From positions 45,602 through 84,626 of the forward strand of contig JAUJOR010000021.1 in NCBI GenBank assembly GCA_030447525.1: a DNA stretch of 39,025 nucleotides, in the 5' to 3' direction. Positions 37,725-39,025 of the stretch are shown here, piece by piece (positions within the stretch are counted from its first letter, which is position 1; every line of letters starts with the position of its first letter). Under the pieces are notes generated by a model that worked only from the letters and a program-made list of their open reading frames with translations, was not told the DNA's origin and did not search any database. Source of the stretch: Chloroflexota bacterium. Lineage in GTDB: Bacteria; Chloroflexota; UBA11872; UBA12225. A program made the translations under genes and the position numbers.

Positions 37725-38240
37725 TCAAGTGAAGAGGGTGGGGATGAGGCGTGCCCCGCCGTCCTCGTAGACGACGTCTGCCGGGAGGTCGCCCTGCCTG
37801 GCGGCCCCTACGGCCAGGGCGTCGCAGCGCTCGTTCTCCTCGTTGCCGGCATGGCCCTTCACCCACCTGAAGGTCACCTCATGGGCGGCGCACAGGTGGA
37901 GTAGCTCCTCCCACAGATCCGCGTTGGGGCGCTTGAGCCACGGGGTCTTCCGGTCCATCACCCAGCCACCGGCGCGCCATCGCCGGGCCCAGCCCTTGCT
38001 CATGGCGTTGGCGACGTACTGTGAATCGGTGTACACGGTGACGGTGCACTTGTCCTTCAGGGCGCGCAAGCCGACGATGACCGCCAGGAGCTCCATGCGG
38101 TTGTTGGTCGTCAGGCGGTAGCCCCCAGACAGCTCCTTGCGCCGCCCGTGGGAGAGCAGGACAACGCCGTAGCCACCGCGACCCGGGTTCCCCAGGCACG
38201 CCCCGTCGGTGTAGATGGTCACCGCTTGGCGTTCTGTCAT
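37725..38240 (-). CDS. rnhA: Ribonuclease HI
   Basis: 171 residues with the RNase H fold and complete active site: Asp12 (TIYTDGACLGNPGRGGYG), Glu50 (TTNNRMELLAVIVGLRAL), Asp72 (VYTDSQYVANAMSKGW), Asp140 (NEENERCDALAV), and His130 in RWVKGHAGNEENE. It removes RNA from RNA-DNA hybrids during replication and repair. A long basic-handle region (WARRWRAGGWVMDRKTPWLK) is present, as in E. coli-type HI enzymes. Length is normal with a short C-terminal tail. Confidence 0.95.
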   Translation of the reverse strand: MTERQAVTIYTDGACLGNPGRGGYGVVLLSHGRRKELSGGYRLTTNNRMELLAVIVGLRALKDKCTVTVYTDSQYVANAMSKGWARRWRAGGWVMDRKTPWLKRPNADLWEELLHLCAAHEVTFRWVKGHAGNEENERCDALAVGAARQGDLPADVVYEDGGARLIPTLFT

Positions 38241-38585
38241 CGGCTTTCAGGGCCCTGCCCCATGACGCATCGCTCGCCCCGGCATCGCCCTGCGGGCTTC
38301 TGCGCCGGCCCGCCGCCCGCCGGGAGGCTATCGAGCGAGGGACACGCTAGAGTAGCGCATCCGCCGGCGCCGGCAGGGGAAGGCGACACGGAGGGCCCCT
38401 GCTGGGGCAATGGGGGTGAAGGTGAACGTCCGCCGGCCGGTGACGCACCTGGAGCCGAGGGATGGACGTCGGAGGGGCCGCCGGCCCGTTGACCGGTACC
38501 ATCTGCGCCCCGGGCGCGTCCAGGCGCCCGGATACAGTCTACAAGCGGGCCCCAGCGCAGCGATCGCTTGTTTGGTCGACGAATC
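38241..38585. other. Gene-free spacer between divergent rnhA and peptidase genes
   Basis: No conserved frame was found in these 345 bases. A candidate TACAGT (38533-38538) is the only promoter-like box noted. No strong hairpin. Confidence 0.4.
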
Positions 38586-39023
38586 ATGACCCTCCCGGTG
38601 CACGTCATCCGCTCCGCGCGCCGCCGGCGCACGGTCAGCGCTCGCCTGGTGGGCGGGCGGTTGGAGGTGCGCGTCCCTGCCGGTCTCGACCCGGCGGAGG
38701 AGCAGCGCCTGGTGGAGGGGCTGCGCCAGCGCATGGAGCGGCGCGCCCGACGCCCCGACCTGGGTGACGGCGGTGCGGCGCTGCGACGCCGGGCGGATGA
38801 GCTCGACCGGCGCTACTTTGCCGGCCGGGCGCGCCCGGCCTCCGTGTTGTACGTCCCGAACCCGGAGCGCCGCGTCGGCAGCTGCGCCGTGGCCCGCCGG
38901 CCCCTCCGCCGCTCGGCCCGGCGGACCGACGGGCCGGGAGGGGACCGGGACAACGGGAGGGTGCGCACGCGGGCGCACCGTCAGCATCACGTGACAACCC
39001 CGGCCTTCTGCCAGCTGGTGTAG
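38586..39023 (+). pseudogene. YgjP/SprT-like metallopeptidase, truncated before the zinc motif
   Basis: The N-terminal part, HVIRSARRRRTVSARLVGGR, then LEVRVPAGLDPAEEQRLVEG and ELDRRYFAGRARP...RVGSC, matches YgjP-like (DUF45) peptidases up to the conserved RWGSC (here RVGSC). The catalytic HExxH helix should follow. Instead the frame runs through a Gly/Arg-rich stretch to a stop at 39021-39023. The gene is either frame-shifted or truncated by an insertion; sequence beyond the window could show whether the zinc site persists in another frame. Confidence 0.65.
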
Positions 39024-39025
39024 CG

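Noticed and set aside
1..39025. tRNA, rRNA or known riboswitch genes
   Set aside because: None recognised by eye on either strand; a covariance-model scan would be needed to exclude them.

Overview
The window is about 39 kb of very GC-rich DNA, with many GTG/TTG starts and strong third-position GC. No rRNA or tRNA gene was seen, so taxonomy is inferred only. The mix of a selenocysteine-type selD, a CofE-like F420 ligase, an LLM flavin oxidoreductase, DUF5069, SIMPL and DUF1684 proteins, and promoter boxes sitting directly in front of start codons fits Chloroflexota, perhaps Thermomicrobia-like. Another high-GC lineage is not excluded.

Layout. 1-600: a 14-bp tandem repeat and a MaoC hydratase. 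600-2700: a gene graveyard (remnants of an IS5-type transposase, a SpoU methylase, an aminoglycoside phosphotransferase and a VapC toxin), then an intact IS200/IS605-type TnpB element. 2700-5700: VOC protein, DUF5069, a medium-chain dehydrogenase and a SIMPL protein. 5780-9240: a two-gene McrB/McrC-type restriction system. 9440-13190: an osmoprotectant-type ABC importer (two permeases and a lipoprotein, no ATPase gene) followed by a DUF1684 protein. 13195-14915: an IS5 remnant, a GT1 glycosyltransferase and a shattered FAD monooxygenase. 15098-16159: selD with an in-frame UGA. 16190-17865: a PadR repressor divergent from a membrane protein, with two matching operator palindromes between them. 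18060-26650: mostly housekeeping genes (cupredoxin, amidohydrolase, LapA-like, asd, SelA-like PLP enzyme, dut, cofE, rfbC) separated by repeat-rich spacers. 26845-28200: an AT-rich island, an ECF sigma factor and a DUF4177-like protein. 28460-32724: a translationally coupled pair, a GalU-like nucleotidyltransferase and an 1133-residue GHMP-kinase/UDPGP fusion. 32725-37700: a two-repeat CRISPR-like locus, an LLM oxidoreductase, broken genes, and an IS630 element inserted in a decayed sialidase-like gene. 37725-39025: RNase HI and a truncated YgjP-like peptidase.

The most noteworthy points are: the selenocysteine SelD with a plausible SECIS hairpin; the coupled sugar-nucleotide pair whose large member joins a sugar-kinase-like half to a pyrophosphorylase half; an ungapped 226-bp tandem duplication at the 3' end of the second permease gene in which the upstream stop reads AAA instead of TAA; the paired PadR operators; and glycine/alanine/proline/arginine-rich loop expansions in several unrelated proteins.
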